A stretch of 64,000 bases of DNA from Hepsetus odoe (GCA_017165825.1 CM029372.1:3459999-3523998), one strand, 5' to 3'. Counted from the first letter of the stretch, positions 33,401-48,768 are shown. Notes: generated by a model not told the origin, from the letters alone. Numbers and translations are program-made.

Positions 33401-36400
33401 TCTGTAAATTCTTAAAACTGTCAGCTGATGGATAAAACTGTATCAAAGGGCCAGAGGGAGATTCTCTACAAAAATTTGATTCTGTCAATTGGTGAGGCCT
33501 GCAGTACAGGGCAGGCTTATCTCTCACTTGCGAGGTTCTTACTGAACATGACTGCAACATGTTTTGTGTTTGATGTGTTTCGATCAATTGCTTTTTATGA
33601 TCTTAAATGAGAAGTCAGTCCCCCAGCATGGCAGTACCATTAGTACTGTGAACTGAAATGATGTTTATGTCATGATGGATGTTGAATTAGTTATTTTACC
33701 CAGAGGATCTGTCAAAAGGAACAAAAGTTAAATAGAAATACATGAAGCTGAGAGGTTGTTTAGAGCTCACTTCAACATATGTTTTCTGTGGTGGTATATC
33801 ATTTCACTGAATAAAAAAAAAAAGGAAAAAAAAGAAAAATGATTTATATTGCTCTGTTAAGCCATGTGAGTCATCACTGCATCAGAGTACTGTTAATGCA
33901 ACGTCATTGCATGGCAAAACTGTAAAATCCTTTACAGTTCTGTTACATCAGCTAACATTAACCCACTAGGGATGCACAAGCCAGTGTATTTCTTCGTGCC
34001 AGTCCCAAGCCCGGATAAATGGGGAGGGTTACGTCAGGAAGGGCATCCGGTGTAACATTTGCCAAATCAATATGCGGACAACAAATCCATACTGGATTGG
34101 TCGAGGCTCAGGTTAACAATGACCACCAGCAGTACTGTTAGTCTACAGGGTGCTGGTGAAAATTTGACTACTCTTGGCCAAAGGAGAAGAAGAAGAAGAG
34201 GAAGGCATGTTCAAAGGGAGGAGCAGAGAAAGAAGGGGAGGAGAGTGGAAGTGAGGGTTGGGACTTTGAATGTTGGCAGCTTGACTGGTAACGGTAGAGA
34301 ATTAGCTGATATGATGGATAGGTTGGATAGGAAGGTTGAAATTTTGTGTGTGCAAGAGACTAGATGGAAGGGTAGTAAGGCCAGATGTATTGGAGGAGGG
34401 TTTAAATTGTTTTACCATGGTGTGGATAGAAGGAGTAATGGGGCAGGAGTTATCCTGAAGGAAGAGTATGTGGAGAGTGTTTTGGAGGCGAAGAGGGCGT
34501 CAGGGAGGGTGATGAGTTTGAAGCTTGAAGTTAAAGGTGTGGTGATGAATGTTGTTAGTGCCCAGCAGTCTGGTAGCTCTTCAACACCTCCCAGTGACCG
34601 TGTTAACTCCTGCCTGAATTCCAACTTGCAGTCCTCCTTCTTTAGGTTCCAACACTTGATCCTCAACTCTGTCCTCACTTTCCTCCACTTACCGGACTGC
34701 TGGGAAACTACTGTGGAAGTGATAAGGCAGACCGCTAGAAATGTTCTTGGCGTGACATCTGGAAGGAAGAAGGAGGATAAGGAAACCTGGTGGTGGAACC
34801 AAGAAGTACAGGAGTGTATACAGAAGAACAGGGCAGCAAAGATGAAGTGGGACAGACAGGTGTACAAAGAGATGAACCGCAGGGCGAAGAAAACAGTGGC
34901 AAAGAGGGAGTGGTTAGGAGGGAGAAAAGGACCTTTACAGATTGGCAAGACAGAGAGACAGATTTGGGAAAGATATGCAGCAGGTCAGGGCGATTAAAAA
35001 CAGAAATGCCATGAAAATGTATTTAATCCCAAAAATCCCATTTCCACTGCACAGCCACATTCCTTCAGCCACAATACAACGTGATGCTCTCATTAACATA
35101 GGTGAGAATGTTGAGGAAGACCAGTGAAGATCACTCTATTGAGTTAGAATAGCAAAACAGATGCTTTAAAAGGAGGGTGGTGCTTGAAATCGTTGTTCTT
35201 CTCCTGTTATTGTCATGGTTACCTGCAAGGAAATGTGCAGTCATCATTGCTTTGCACAAAAAGGGGCTTCACAGGCAGGATATTGTTGCTAGTAAAATTG
35301 CACCTTAGTCGCCTATTTATCAGATCATCAAGAACCTCAGCTGATCAATCGCTGTGAAGAAGCTTCAGGACACCCAGGAAAGCCCAGCAAGCATCAGCTC
35401 CTAAACCTGACTCAACTGCAGGATTGGGGCAGCAACAGTGCAGAGCTTGGTCAGGAATGGCAGCAGGCAGGTGTGAGTGCATCTCCAGGCACAGTGAGGC
35501 AAAGACTTTTGGAGGACAGCCTGGTTTCAAAAAGGGCAGCAAAGGAGCCACTTCTGTCCAAGAAAAACATCAGAGACAGACTGATATTCTGCAGAAGGTT
35601 TAGGGACTGGACTACTGAGGACTGAGGAAAAGTAATTTTCTCTGATTAATGCTCTTTCCAAATGTTTTAGCAACCAGAAAAATGATTGTCTGGTGAAGAA
35701 AAGGTGAAAGCTCCATCACTCCTGTGTCATGCCAACAGTAAAGCATCCTGAGACCACTCCTGTGTGGGTTTGCTTCTTGGCCAAGGGTGTGGACTTACTC
35801 ACAGTTTTGCCAAAGAACACAGCCATGAATAAAGAATGGAACCAAAACATCCTCCAAGAACAACTTCTCCCAACCATCCATGAACAGTTTGGTGAAGAAC
35901 AAAGCCTTTTCCAGCATGATGGAGCACCGTGCCATAAGACAAAATTGATAACTTAGTGGCTCATGGAACAAAACACCCTGTGATGGGCTGGCGACCTGTC
36001 CAGGGTGTGTCCCCCGTCCTTGCCCTGTGTGCGCTGGGTTGGACGCCAGCACTCCCCGCGACCCCATTTGGGACAAGCGGCAGATAATGGATGGATGGAT
36101 GGAACAAAACAATGAAAGTTTGGGTCCATGGCCAGGAAACTCCCCAGATCTTAAGCCCATTTAGAACTTTTGGTCAATCCTCACTCCACAAGAATGGGCT
36201 CCATCAGTCAGGATTTGACCAAGAAGTTGATGGACAGCATGTCAGAATAAATTGCAGAGGTCTTGAAAGAGAAGGACCAATGCTGCAAATATTAACTCTT
36301 TGCATAAACTTAATGCACTTGTTTTTGGATTTTTGGATTGCTTGTAATTATACTTCAGTTACCCTAGGAACATTTAATAAAATCTCTAAAAACACTGAAG

Positions 36401-39400
36401 CAGCCAATTGAGGGTGCCAGTGGTGGCCATGTGGTTAGGGAGTTTGCCCCAGGATTGGAAGGTCGTAGGTTTGAATCCCAAACCAGTATGTTGCTCTGAT
36501 GTACCCTTGAGCAAAATACCATCCCCATCACTGCTACCCGGGCTCTAGACATTTCAAAGAAAGTAAAATGTGGTCTCCTTTTGACAAAAAAAAACCCAAA
36601 AAAAACCTTGATAATGTACAGCCAGACATGATACAGGCACAGAAACATGTAAACAACGTTTGAGAGACACTAATGAAAATTGCATTTAATATCTGATTAC
36701 AACAGCATAATCTAACTCAGTGATAATCATATTAATGTACTGCAGGAAAAGGTTGTCTTGTTTAGAAGCCTTGGTGATGAATAATTGCTCATGCTTTGTC
36801 CTGTCCTGTTACAGCTTGGGAATAATGAACCTTAAGCACCACATTAGTCCTCGGCATGGACTGAGAACATGAACCAGGCACTGATGGGAAGAGGGTGGCA
36901 TGAAGGCCTGGCACTGATAAGAGGCAGGGGGCCTTTCTCCTTGTTTCCTTTTATCTGCTGATGGCCTCCAGCCTCAGTGATGTGGAAAACATCACCAGCC
37001 TATGTGCACAGGCCAGAGGTTCAACCCAGCAATCAATCAAACCTCACTGGCCTGATACTCATTAGAAAATGGCTGTTAATTACATCCAGCATGGTCTGGT
37101 CACCCACCAGTTTAATGCCTCGGGACACCAATCATGGCAGTCACGTGTCACATGAGTTACAGCCAAGTATCACATGAGCTGCTATCAGGGTTGAGCCATG
37201 TTTTCTTTCCCGAAAACGTTATTATTAGGTAACTCTGCAGGGATGGGGTGGAGAGGACAGAGTAGGGGAGTGGACAGGAAACTGATGGGGGCATGTCTCC
37301 ACTTATCCACAGGGTGTACCATGTGCTTTCCTCTGCAATGTATATATAAACACCATTGTTGGCACTGTTGCCCAGAGTGGGTCTATATGTACATTTAAGT
37401 ACAGTTGTTTTCAAAAGTTTGGACACTATTTCTTCCTTAGTTGGTTTACATTCTATAGCAAAAATAAGTGTAGCACTCTTCAATGTTTTAATGCTTTGTC
37501 CAGTTAAATTAAACTTAAAGACCTAAAATATAAAAAAGAAAATCATGAATTTGATTTTTGGCCAAACTATCGCTGTAAGAAAAGAATGCTTTTATGACTA
37601 GCGCTATGGTGTGAATAGATGCTTAGATATGCAGGCCTGGAAAGTCTCCTTTTCAAATCTCTTCCTCTTTGAGGACTGAGGACAAGATAACCAGATTAGT
37701 TAAAATGAGATCTGTCTTTTCGTACATTTAAGAAAGACTGGATCTGAAACACACTATCCATTCCCCAGAAATGGCAGACTGGTGGTGCTGTATGCCAAAG
37801 TAGCGCTGCATCTGGAATCAAGCCTAGGACTTTGGTTTGGAAGTCAAGTTCTTATTACATGCAGCATCGCCCTAACAGGCTCAGTCTACGCCCTAGCATA
37901 GCCTGAGAGCCAAGCCATTAGTTAATGGTACATAACCATGTTTACCATATTTTGATTTTATTTGTGAAAGCAATTTTTGTAAGGCTTTGCATTCTTTTTC
38001 TTTTTCTTCATTTGGTTGCTCCCGTTTAGGGGTCACCACAGCAGATCATCCGTTTCTATTTTTTATGGTCCTCTGTATTCAAACCCACCACCTGCATGTT
38101 CTCTCTCACCACATCCATAAACCAGTTTTGTTGTCTACATATTTGATTTGGCAAAGGTTTTACACCAGATTCCCTTCCCGCTGTAACCCTCCCCATTATC
38201 CGGGCTTGGGACCGGAACGAAGAAATACACTGGCTTGTGCTTCCCTAGTGGATGAGTTTATAAGGCATTGCATTACAGAATACGTTACATAAAACAGAGT
38301 GCTTTTCCACTTTTCTCAGGCATGTTTTGTACTACCACAGCACTTTCTCTACTCAAATACATCTATTCAAGTGGAGGGAAACTCTATTGCTGTTGTGTTC
38401 TGCTCTAAGGCATCATGTGACACTTATGCCACATTTTGGCAAAGGAAACAGATGGGCTCTGGCACTTTAATCGCTAAATTACTTTATCAGGTCTCCCCCC
38501 TATAGCTAGAAGGTCTCTTTTGGGGCATTTCATCAGCATCAGTTTGTAAACTATTGGTGCAAGTGAATGACTGCTGGGACAAAAAAAGTTAATTACTCAC
38601 CTTATACTTTGCTATGAGTATTCCATATAAATGTACTTAATGTTTAGCTTTTAGTGTTTAATAAAAGTGCGCCTATTATGCTCCTTTTAAGAGTTCATAA
38701 TTTCATTGTTCGTGTCTCCTAAAATGTATTTACATGTAACAAAGTTCTAAAAAAGTTCCTATGCTGTATATCTATTTATGTCCTGCTTTCATCCCTAATC
38801 TGAAATGGTTTCTTAGATGTCGTGTGTTCTTAAAGTCTCCTTCTCTAGTGTGAAGCTGTCAATCAAACCCCGGTGTGTTCTGATTGGTCAGCTAAATGGC
38901 ACCTACATTCACATATAACCCAATGTAAACTCAACCAAAAATAAAGATTCACATATGTCCACTTAGGGGATGTGATATTGACCTTGACTTCAGTTTGAAT
39001 TTTGTCGTCTCCATGATGAATGAGTGGACAGTGTCACAGGCTCACACATATTGAGGAGGTGAGGACAGATAGAGAATCTAGTCCAAAACCAACTCTTTCC
39101 CCCAAGGTCACTAGTACACCAAGGTCAAATACTCCACAAGTCTAAAAAGCTGTCTGAGAGTTGACCAAAGTTTTTCCCAAATGCTATTTGAAAAACATAC
39201 ATGATGCTTTGAAGCTTCATTCACATAAACACATTTTCATGAAGGAAACCTACATGCAGCATCCATGAGGCACATTTGTCCTACTATTAATGGAATTTGG
39301 GTTAGGCCTCTGAATGCAGGAGGAGGAAAGTGGGTTAGGTGTCACTACAGACTAAATGGGTCTGAATTGTAACTCTGGAGGAGACCTTTTAAAATGACAC

Positions 39401-42255
39401 ACTCTTGTCTGTGTTCAGAGATTTGGTCTGATTGAACAAATGCTGCTCACTTCTGCATCTTTAGGGGGATTTGATGAAATGTTTCTCTTCTTGCTTAAGG
39501 AAACCTGGATGTGTGAAACGATGCCCATATCCTCATGCTTGCCCCTGCCCCCACAGGGAGCAATTACAGTCAAGCAAGAAATGGTGAGATTGAATTCAGT
39601 CAGCCATATCACAGGTAGAAGTGGTGGCTTCAGATATTTGCTGTTGAAATGAAGAGATTTACATCAAGGTGAAGGGGTAAGCGAGCTGAAGAACTTAGAA
39701 AAAATGTCTAATTGACATTTTTTGACAAATATTACACGTCATGATATAAATTTACAAATATTCTGGATGTGATATGAGTTTGCTTTTATTTCCAAGTAAT
39801 TCTAATAAATAAGGTCCAAGTCTTTAATTAACACTGCTGGCTGTTTCTAGTTTTAGGCTTCTAGAATTTAGTCTGCCACATTGCCATTATTTGTTCTGCT
39901 GTCTAGTACTTGAGTAGAACGGTGCCTACAGAGTTTGCAAGCTCCATGTCATTTCTTACTAAACACATCACAAAGATGGTAATAATTTAGGCATAACCTA
40001 ATAATTTAGGCATAACTATATCATAACTATATTTTAATGAATTATCAATTTGTGCAAAAAATTCAATTTGTTCTAGATAGCACTGGATGTTATACTGCCA
40101 AAAAACTGTGCCACTTGATGTCTGATGTTTCCTCTAAAATTAGGAATATTAGAATTGCTACTCCTATTGCTATAGTAACAGGCTTCTGAAAAGGCTAAAG
40201 ATGTTGGAACATTACTGTGAGTCCTGCCTTGCACACTTTTGTGTTTTCCTGCCTTAACACAAACTTCATCCCAAGAAAAATAATTTCTGTTTATTATAAA
40301 AATGAGACCTTCATGGAACAGGGCTGAAAACAGCTTAGGCAAGGCAGTATATTATTAGACCTGCTCCTGAGAGCTCACCATTCTACACAGTTTCATCCAT
40401 TCCTTATTTCAGCACACCTAATCCAGCTCATCACCTCATTACCATGGTCCTCATGAACTGGACAGGGAATAGTTCATACTGTGAAGGACAGCGAGCCCTC
40501 AGGAAGGATTAAGAACACACTGCACTCAGGTAATGACATAGAACAGTGGTTCTCAAAGCACTCTGAACTGTAAGGACAACAAAGCATTATTAAAGCACTG
40601 TATGATCAAAAGTTGAATCACCTGTAGTTGTCTCTGTTGTTATGCTGCTGGATGTGTTCATTTCTTTGTTACTCTTTGTTGCTGTCAGTTCAGTGGCCTT
40701 CTCTGTACTGGTTTCTGTCGTTTCCTTTTCTAAACCTGCTGGGAAAACAGAAGACACGTGGCTCAAAACGTGGCACTTAGAGGCATTTAATTTCACGCTG
40801 GGAAAGTTAAATCTTATGCAGGAGAGTTTGCAAGATGCAATGAGAAGAAGATGCTTTCTAACCCAGTTCTGTCAGGGGAATCTCCCTTAAGCACCTAAAC
40901 AGATCCAGCCATCTGTAGCACTGAAGCATTTCCGCTCCCTAATTACCTTGACTTTTACTTTTGTGTTTGTTTGTGTGTAGAGTTCTGCATTACAGCTGGA
41001 CATCATTATGTTCGCTGCACTGACAATGGAGGAGTTTGCAAACTTCTGTGCCCATTTCTAGAGCATGTCTGTCCAGCAGTAAACTGGAACAAGAAGAGAT
41101 AATGGGTAGTTGAAAATGTCTGAGCAAGGCATGCAATGATCTATTCGTGCCTTTGGTTCTGCACGGCAAAACAAATTTCTTCACCATTAACAGCAGCAGC
41201 AAATCCAAAAAAAAAAAGAAATACAAAACAAAACAAAACACACAAAGCAAAAAGAAAAAAGAAAGAATGAGGACCCAGCCAACTGTCAACCTACTCAGGG
41301 CTTGGGACCACATTGAGAATAATTGTATGCTTGTTATTTTGGAATAGAAGTTACATTTGCCAATGAAATAGGCTGAAAGTGTTGCTTCAGCACAGAAGGA
41401 TAACTCAAAGCACAATAAGACCAAGTTTGGGGTTTAGTTGCACTGAAGAGCAGGCTGACACAATGTTGTATAACTACCTGCTGGGTTGCTGACCACCATA
41501 GATTTGGAGACACTTCTCTCAAGATGACAGCGGTGGTAACAAGTCATTTACAGACTTGTAGTTGCAGTGAATGTCAGGAAGCATGTATAAAGAAAAACAC
41601 AACAGTGGCTAAATGAAGAGTTTATGTATTTTGGCTATATATTGAAGTGAGACAATAAGACATGGTGTCAACATTGCGCGTTAGGAAGGATTTTTTCCCT
41701 GTTGCTCCTGAGAAATACATCTCTCCTCATGACAGAGTTCTCATGACATTAACAGTTTTTTTTTCTTTTTTTTTTTTGTTATAATAAGCTACCTACTGCA
41801 GCCAAACTACCTGAAAAATGCAGCAGTGTGAAGCCCACCCCAAAATGAAAAAAAAAAAAAACCCAGCATGAATCACCTCATTTTTCAATCAGAAAAACGC
41901 AGTGCGAACACTCCCTAACACCATGCACACTTGTGTGCCTGGAATGTAATGCTGTGTTCTAGGTTCTCTGTATGGATGGATCTTTGTGATATGGAGTGTA
42001 AACAGCATGAACAGCATTTGGTCTGATCTCTGAAGCTTTCAGTGCTGCTATGGCTTCTCTGCACGTTTTAGCCCTCATTTGCATGAATAACAAGCACTGC
42101 ACCAAACCAGGCACGAAGCTAACGAGGTGCTGGTGTGTGTACAAGCATGTGAGCCTCTCTATCCAGTTTTCTCTGCTCATCCTTTCCTGGCAGAGTGCCA
42201 TGCTCAGCAGCTAAAACTGTCAAACATTGCTAGCCTTCCCACTACACCCTGAGGG

Positions 42256-42295
<40 letters not shown>

Positions 42296-45200
42296 GTGTG
42301 CACCAATCAAAGGGTATGTAGGGCATACATTACAAAAACATGCATACATCTTTGAATATGCAATAATATAATTCCACCACTGTTTCATATCACTTGGTGT
42401 AATATATTCTTTATTTTTACATGCAAAGTGAAAGATGAGTAAAAACCCCATGATGGATGATCTCCCCTTCATTTATATGCCTGATGGCTTTAGTAGGGTC
42501 ATCTGGATCCTGTGGCAGCTTGTGTTATTAGGTTCATGTAGCTTCATGAAAAGCAACTCCAGTGAATAAACAATACTAAGCAACAGATTTGAACATTTTA
42601 GAGCATGCATGCTGTCACTTGGGTGCTACCCTCATGGGTACCCTTATCTCTTTAAGCTGACTCTATACACCCTGCCTGACATCCAGTTGTTTATTGATAA
42701 GTTGAAATTTAAAGAAATGATTCAGGAAACATTTACACTGTTTGTACCTTGAGAAACTAAACTGTATCTACTTGAATCCTACTTGATCCTACTTGACTTG
42801 ACTTGATCTGGACAGTGCCTTTGGATGATTCATTTTATAGGTTTACAATTACTGTAGCCCGGCTGTTACTGCAGAGTTGATAAGATGTTCTCTACCTTTG
42901 TCTGTCAATGGATAGAGCCTATTGCACTATTTGGGTGAAGCTGATGCAGACCTTTTATGTACTAATCTGCATATTGCGCTGCTGACAATAAAAATGTACT
43001 TAAACTGAATTGAATATCAGATGCCGCACTGCCTCAGCCATTCAAGTCTGGTGAATATACAATTCGTTACATTCATTTTAGTAAGGTTTGCAGCACTTAC
43101 TGGAGAACTTTTAGCTAATAATCCTTGTAGTGGTCTTTTATAAGCTCTTTTTTGAGGCAGTGCTTCAAAGGCATGCTCTGATCCATGCTGTCACACACTT
43201 AAGGGATTAAGCGTGACAAGTGAGCATACATGTGTTTCCTTCACTGCATTCCTTCAAGTAATTTGCGGATGATTGATTTTGTGTGCATTTTTATGAATGT
43301 GCATACAAAAAACTGTCTGTGTCCATACAACACTCTATTCTTTAGCGTGAATCATTTAAGTGGAACATGGTCTTCTACAGCAGCCTGTAAATGGGGCCCA
43401 CAGAGACAGTGATAGGACACGGATCAGCAGCTTATACTCACGCAGTGAGCATGCCCTGGTGACGAACGTGGAGAGACAGAACGAAAATATATTCAGGGTG
43501 GAAAACATCACGTAACCCCTTTAGCTCTGTCAGACATGACAGCCCAGGGCCAAGACGGTACTCTGACTGAGGATCTATGTGGACCCTTGCCTGCATAGCC
43601 CATCATGGGGTCATTGCATAGTTCTGACCTGGGGCTATAGTGCTGCTGAGCAAAGGCGCACTGGATCAGATCCCTGCTGTAGTCCTCACATCCACCTCTT
43701 TTATGTGCAAAAGTACTCAAGCACCAAATAAATGTAGGGTGCACCAGTTGCTGACCCAGTTGTTCAGTTGTGCACATTAAGGTTTAATTTCCATTGTTAA
43801 CAGAAAGGATAGTTCGCTTGGGCAGCTTCCCAAGTGCCTGAAACTCCCCAAGCTTGGGGCTGTGGAGCAGTGCATCCAATACAGACGTATGCAATCCAGA
43901 AATGATCAACACTCTTATGGATGAATGCAATCAAATTCCACAACAATGCCCATGTATAAAGCCATTGGCATTGGCTTTCGCTCCAAATGTGTTTCAAAAC
44001 AATATGGCTTGGTTTTTGGTTTTTGGAGTTCCGATATAAAAAAATAAACAGATGGCTCCAGGAAAGTGAGCCAGTTAACAGTTTTTATTTGAATGATGAT
44101 CAGAAAATACTTTATGATCACTGTTCTTAATCAAATCATATCTAACAGTAGAGAAATGGAGCAGTGTTTCTGTTGTGATGAGCCATGCTGGACATGCTGG
44201 AAAACATCCCGATACTTTCCATATTTCTAGCTTTCTTTGATTATTCTTGTTCTGAGGTCAGAACTCTAGCTGAATGCATCATGAACACATTGAAAGACAT
44301 TAAAATAATTGTTGCAATCACCTTTTATGCTATGTTTTGAAATGCAGTACTTTTAGTTAGAATCTTCTAAGCAATACATCTAGCATTTTGCCAGGAAAGA
44401 GGTAAAGAGGAAGATCAAAGAGGAGATTTTTGGACGTGGTGTGAGAGGACATGCAGGTGGTTGGGTTTGAAGGAGGAAGATGCAGAGGACAGGAAGAAAT
44501 GGAAACAGATGATCCGCTGTGGCGACCCCTAAGCAGGATGGAAGCAGCCAAAAGAAGAAGAAGAATACTTCTAGGATTTATGTCTTAATTACACTACAAG
44601 GCATGGCCCTAACTTCAGCACTTCTTAACAGACACTTTGGTCAAAAAATAGGCTCTGTTCCAGCATCTATAGTTCAAAAGGAATGTAGAAATCAAGCTGT
44701 TATATTTTGATAATGGTATCACAAAATAGACAGCACCAAGCTCTAACCACCTTCACAATGCAAATACAGCAGATATGTTTAGGTTGAAAACATGATATAG
44801 GGCCTGAGAACATCAATCCATCCATCCATCCGTCCATCTGAGTGCTATATCTAAACCAGGATGATGGGAGTTGATGGAGCCAATCCCAGCTCTGGTAGGG
44901 GGAAAGGAGGAGAAGCACCCCGTGGCTCAGAACTACATGTCTTACATAATAAGGTTACAGTATAGTCACTGAATAATGTAACGTAGTCACTGAATGTTAA
45001 GGTTAACATTGATAACTTTATGATATATTTGCAGTTTAAAGGGTTAAAGGGTAACACTCTGGCTAAAGTGAGGTATACATTTTTTATATTCAGAAATTTC
45101 TGCCTCGTACAGCATGGTGAAAATGAACAGCCTACATATGAAGCATTATCTTCCACCATGTGGCAATACTGCGTGTGCAGCAGAGCGTCACTACATAATG

Positions 45201-48200
45201 AAGAATGTGCTCTGAGAACTCATTTGTCATTCCTGTTTCTCTCCTCTTTTTCTCTTCCTCTCCTCCCCTCCCCTTATCCTATCTCCTCTCTTCATCACCT
45301 TTTCCCATCACCATTCTCTTTCTCTCTCTCTCTCTCTTTCTTGTCTTTCCTGTCCTCTCTGTTTCCTCTTCATTAATAAAGTGAGGATTAGATCAGAATG
45401 TGTAATTATATGCCCTGTACTGCTAGAGGCCCAGCGTGTAATCGCTCTGTCTGTCCTCCATTTCAAAAAACACTGTGTGATATGAGGCATGTTAGCGGTC
45501 CAGTGGCGCTGGAAGACAGAGACAGATTTTCAAAAGCTGAACTTTATTAAAATGTGATCTTGCTTCCATAGCTTAAAAACTTCCCCAAATACTTTTATTG
45601 AAATTGCATGTGCTTTCAGCTCGGAGCACACACCCAGACCCCCCGAAGGACTGGCTTATTACATTTACATTTACGGCATTTAGCAGACGCTCTTATCCAG
45701 AGCGACTTCCATGTCCTAATTACAGGGACAGTCCCCCTGGAGACACTCAGGGTTAAGGGTCTTGCTCAGGGAGCCAGTGGTGGTAGTGCTAGAGGTGGGA
45801 TTCGAACCTGGGACCTCTCGATCCAGAGGTCCGTAGGCAAGTATCCTACCACTAGACCACCACCACCCTATAAGCTTATTAAACTTAAGCATAAACTCAC
45901 TTGATTTTAAGTCAAGGCATCTGAGTATATTCAAAATCAAAAGATTAATGGTTGCTTAACCTTAATTTACTCATGTCACACATTTGCATTCAGCAAATAC
46001 AGCGTGTGTTACCTTTGCATAAAATCAATAGTGAATGAAAAAACCTTTTTTAATATGAATACATTTAAAGATCATTCTTATACATTTTTAAATTAATATT
46101 ATTTTAAAATTATTTAATTAAAGGCAACACAGTTTATTTGCTGGATGCTGACGTCCAGGTGAAATAGGTGTTTCTCTATACACTTTATATATCTCTATAT
46201 ATCTCTCTCTCAATCACTCAGCCCTGGTTAAGGTTAAGGGTGTTGCTGGAGTCTATCCCAACTCACATAAGGCGAAAGTTCACAAACATGAACTGTTTAT
46301 TTTTTTCTGAAGCTACTGGACTCCCTCCAAAAAAGTTCAGAAAAAGCTAACACACACTCACAAGCCTTGATAAATGGCTTGTGCAAAACATGGCATTTTC
46401 ACTTTGTAAGACAAACAGGAAGAATAAGGAGCAGTGCATTGTTAGCTGATCTGGATTTAGATATTGGCCTCTGCAAAATGGACATTATTATCTATGAAGC
46501 CTCTTGACCTGTCAGAAATCCAGATGGGGGTTTCAGTGTTTTCATGTCTATAAAATCCCAATATTACTACAGGCATTTTGTTCATTTTGTGCAGTCCTAG
46601 CATGAAAGTAAAATAAGAAATGTGTGTATAGCTTTATCCTGTCTTCAGCCTCCTTCTCCAAATAACACTGCTGCCGACCCTATCATAGGTGTTGTCATGA
46701 CAACATCACGGTAGCCACAGTGTACTGCTGATTCCCTCATCGTTCAAGTGCTTCATACATGCAGTGTTTCAGCCTCAGTTCTGATGCTTTTGAAGTACTC
46801 AGGAGATTTTTCATCATGTAATGCTATGAACGGCTCTAGAAAAATACAAATCCAGTCAGCCATTCTGTCACATGCTCATTGATATTAGCTACCAGTTATC
46901 TACCATTAAACAGAGGCAGGTTCAGGAGTGTGTGAGAGGGGCTATGCATCATAACTGCTGTGATCAATCATAGAACTGCACTGCAATTTATTCTCTCTTA
47001 CAGGCCTAATATCCAGTGGATATAATATCCAGCACTAGTGAAAATACTTTTTCTTTTCTTATTTCATTTTTAAAAATTCATGATCATATTATTAGAGAGA
47101 GAGTCTGAGAGTCTGTGCACACACTTTAATCAAAAGAAATATACCTTTTTTACAAAGGCCTTGCATTTGTGAATTTCACAATATATTTACATTTGAATCG
47201 TGGCCTAGAAATGTTTCAATGTGGAGTTGTTGTTTTGGATCCCACTGTATGAGCTGAATTATGGGGTCTTTCAGCAGTAAGTCAAATTAATACAATTTCC
47301 CACAAAACAAGTTTGGTGTTAGAAGTATCCACTAGTGGTGACCTAGTGTTTAGGAACAAGGCCCCATAACTGAAAGGTCCTGGGTTTTAGTCCTGGACCA
47401 GTTGGTTGCCCTGAGGTACTTTCGGGCAAGGTGCCGTGCCAATCACTGCTCTCTGAGCGCGCCTGTCCCCTCGTGCTATACATTAATAGCAGAGAATGCA
47501 TTTGTTGTGGTTCACTGTGTTCTGTGCTGTGTGCTCACAATGACAAATAGTCACTTTCACTTTTGCACGCAAGCTATGAGGCTTATGTAGCTAAGACGTA
47601 ATGGCACGCTGTGGCCACATATAGGTGATGTCTGCCGAATTCATTACACTTGCCTCAAACTCCATTTAGTCATGTCAAGACATTCACTCACTCTCACTCA
47701 TTTTCATAGCTGCTTATCCTAATCGGGAGGTGCTGGAGGCTATCCCAGCTCTCACAGAGCAAAAGAAAAATGATCTATATTTAAATCATCTACATTTAGG
47801 GTCAGAGGAAAATTGTTTAAATTTGATATGGTCACTTCAAACTCTTCAATTTTCCCAATGCAAGTTTATGGCACCCCGGATTCAAAACAGCAGGAGAGAG
47901 GTACCACTCTGGCTTCTCTCCTCCCCCACCTCATCTCCCACTCTTTAACCCCCCCTTCTTGGCCCTCTCTCCTCTATCATTTTCCATCGCTCTCCTTTTC
48001 CAGACGACTCTCTTTTTGCCTTTGCCCGCTCATTCTCTCCCCTCCTCCCCTGTGGTAATTGACCTTGCTCAGACTGGGCTTGGAGGAGGGGGATATGCAC
48101 CGTGCTGATGCTTACTTACTTACAGAACAGGGTGACTCAAGCAGCAGTCAATAATGTGCTATTTCACAAATATAGGCATGCAGACACAGGTACATGTTGT

Positions 48201-48705
48201 CTGTGGATTGTATAGTAATGATGCTCTTGTACGTTGTGTTACTTAAGAAACCATTAAGTGGTTTAGGGCCTTTAAACTTTCTGTATGTTCTTTATAATAT
48301 TCTCTTCACATCTCCATTAGGAAAATGGTTCATTAAAGAGCCATCCATCAATATGTCTAAGAAACCAAAGGTTTTAAAAGACCAGAAAACCCTTGTTGTG
48401 TTTTTAAACAAGAAAAAGTTTTATTTAAAAATGTGAATGACCTCAGTAATGGACAGGCATTCTGATTCTCAGCCCTTCGCCCTTTGAGTGCTGGGTGGGC
48501 TCCAGCTCCCCCCGTGACCCTGGTTAGCATGAAAGGCTCAGATAATGGATGGATGGGTAGATAAGTGATGCAAAGCATCCTTGTGGCTCTTGATAAAGTT
48601 AAGGTTGGGTGGGGTGTAGCAACTGGCTGCATTAATAAAGGAACCATAAAAAAAACTACTCTGGATGTATTTCCTAAACTTGAATAATACCTAAATACCT
48701 AAGTC

Positions 48706-48768
<63 letters not shown>

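Noticed and set aside
40990..41424. 144-codon hydrophobic minus-strand frame
   Set aside because: The hydrophobicity comes from an A-rich simple stretch read as poly-Phe/Leu; no signal or family features, and it lies in an intron.
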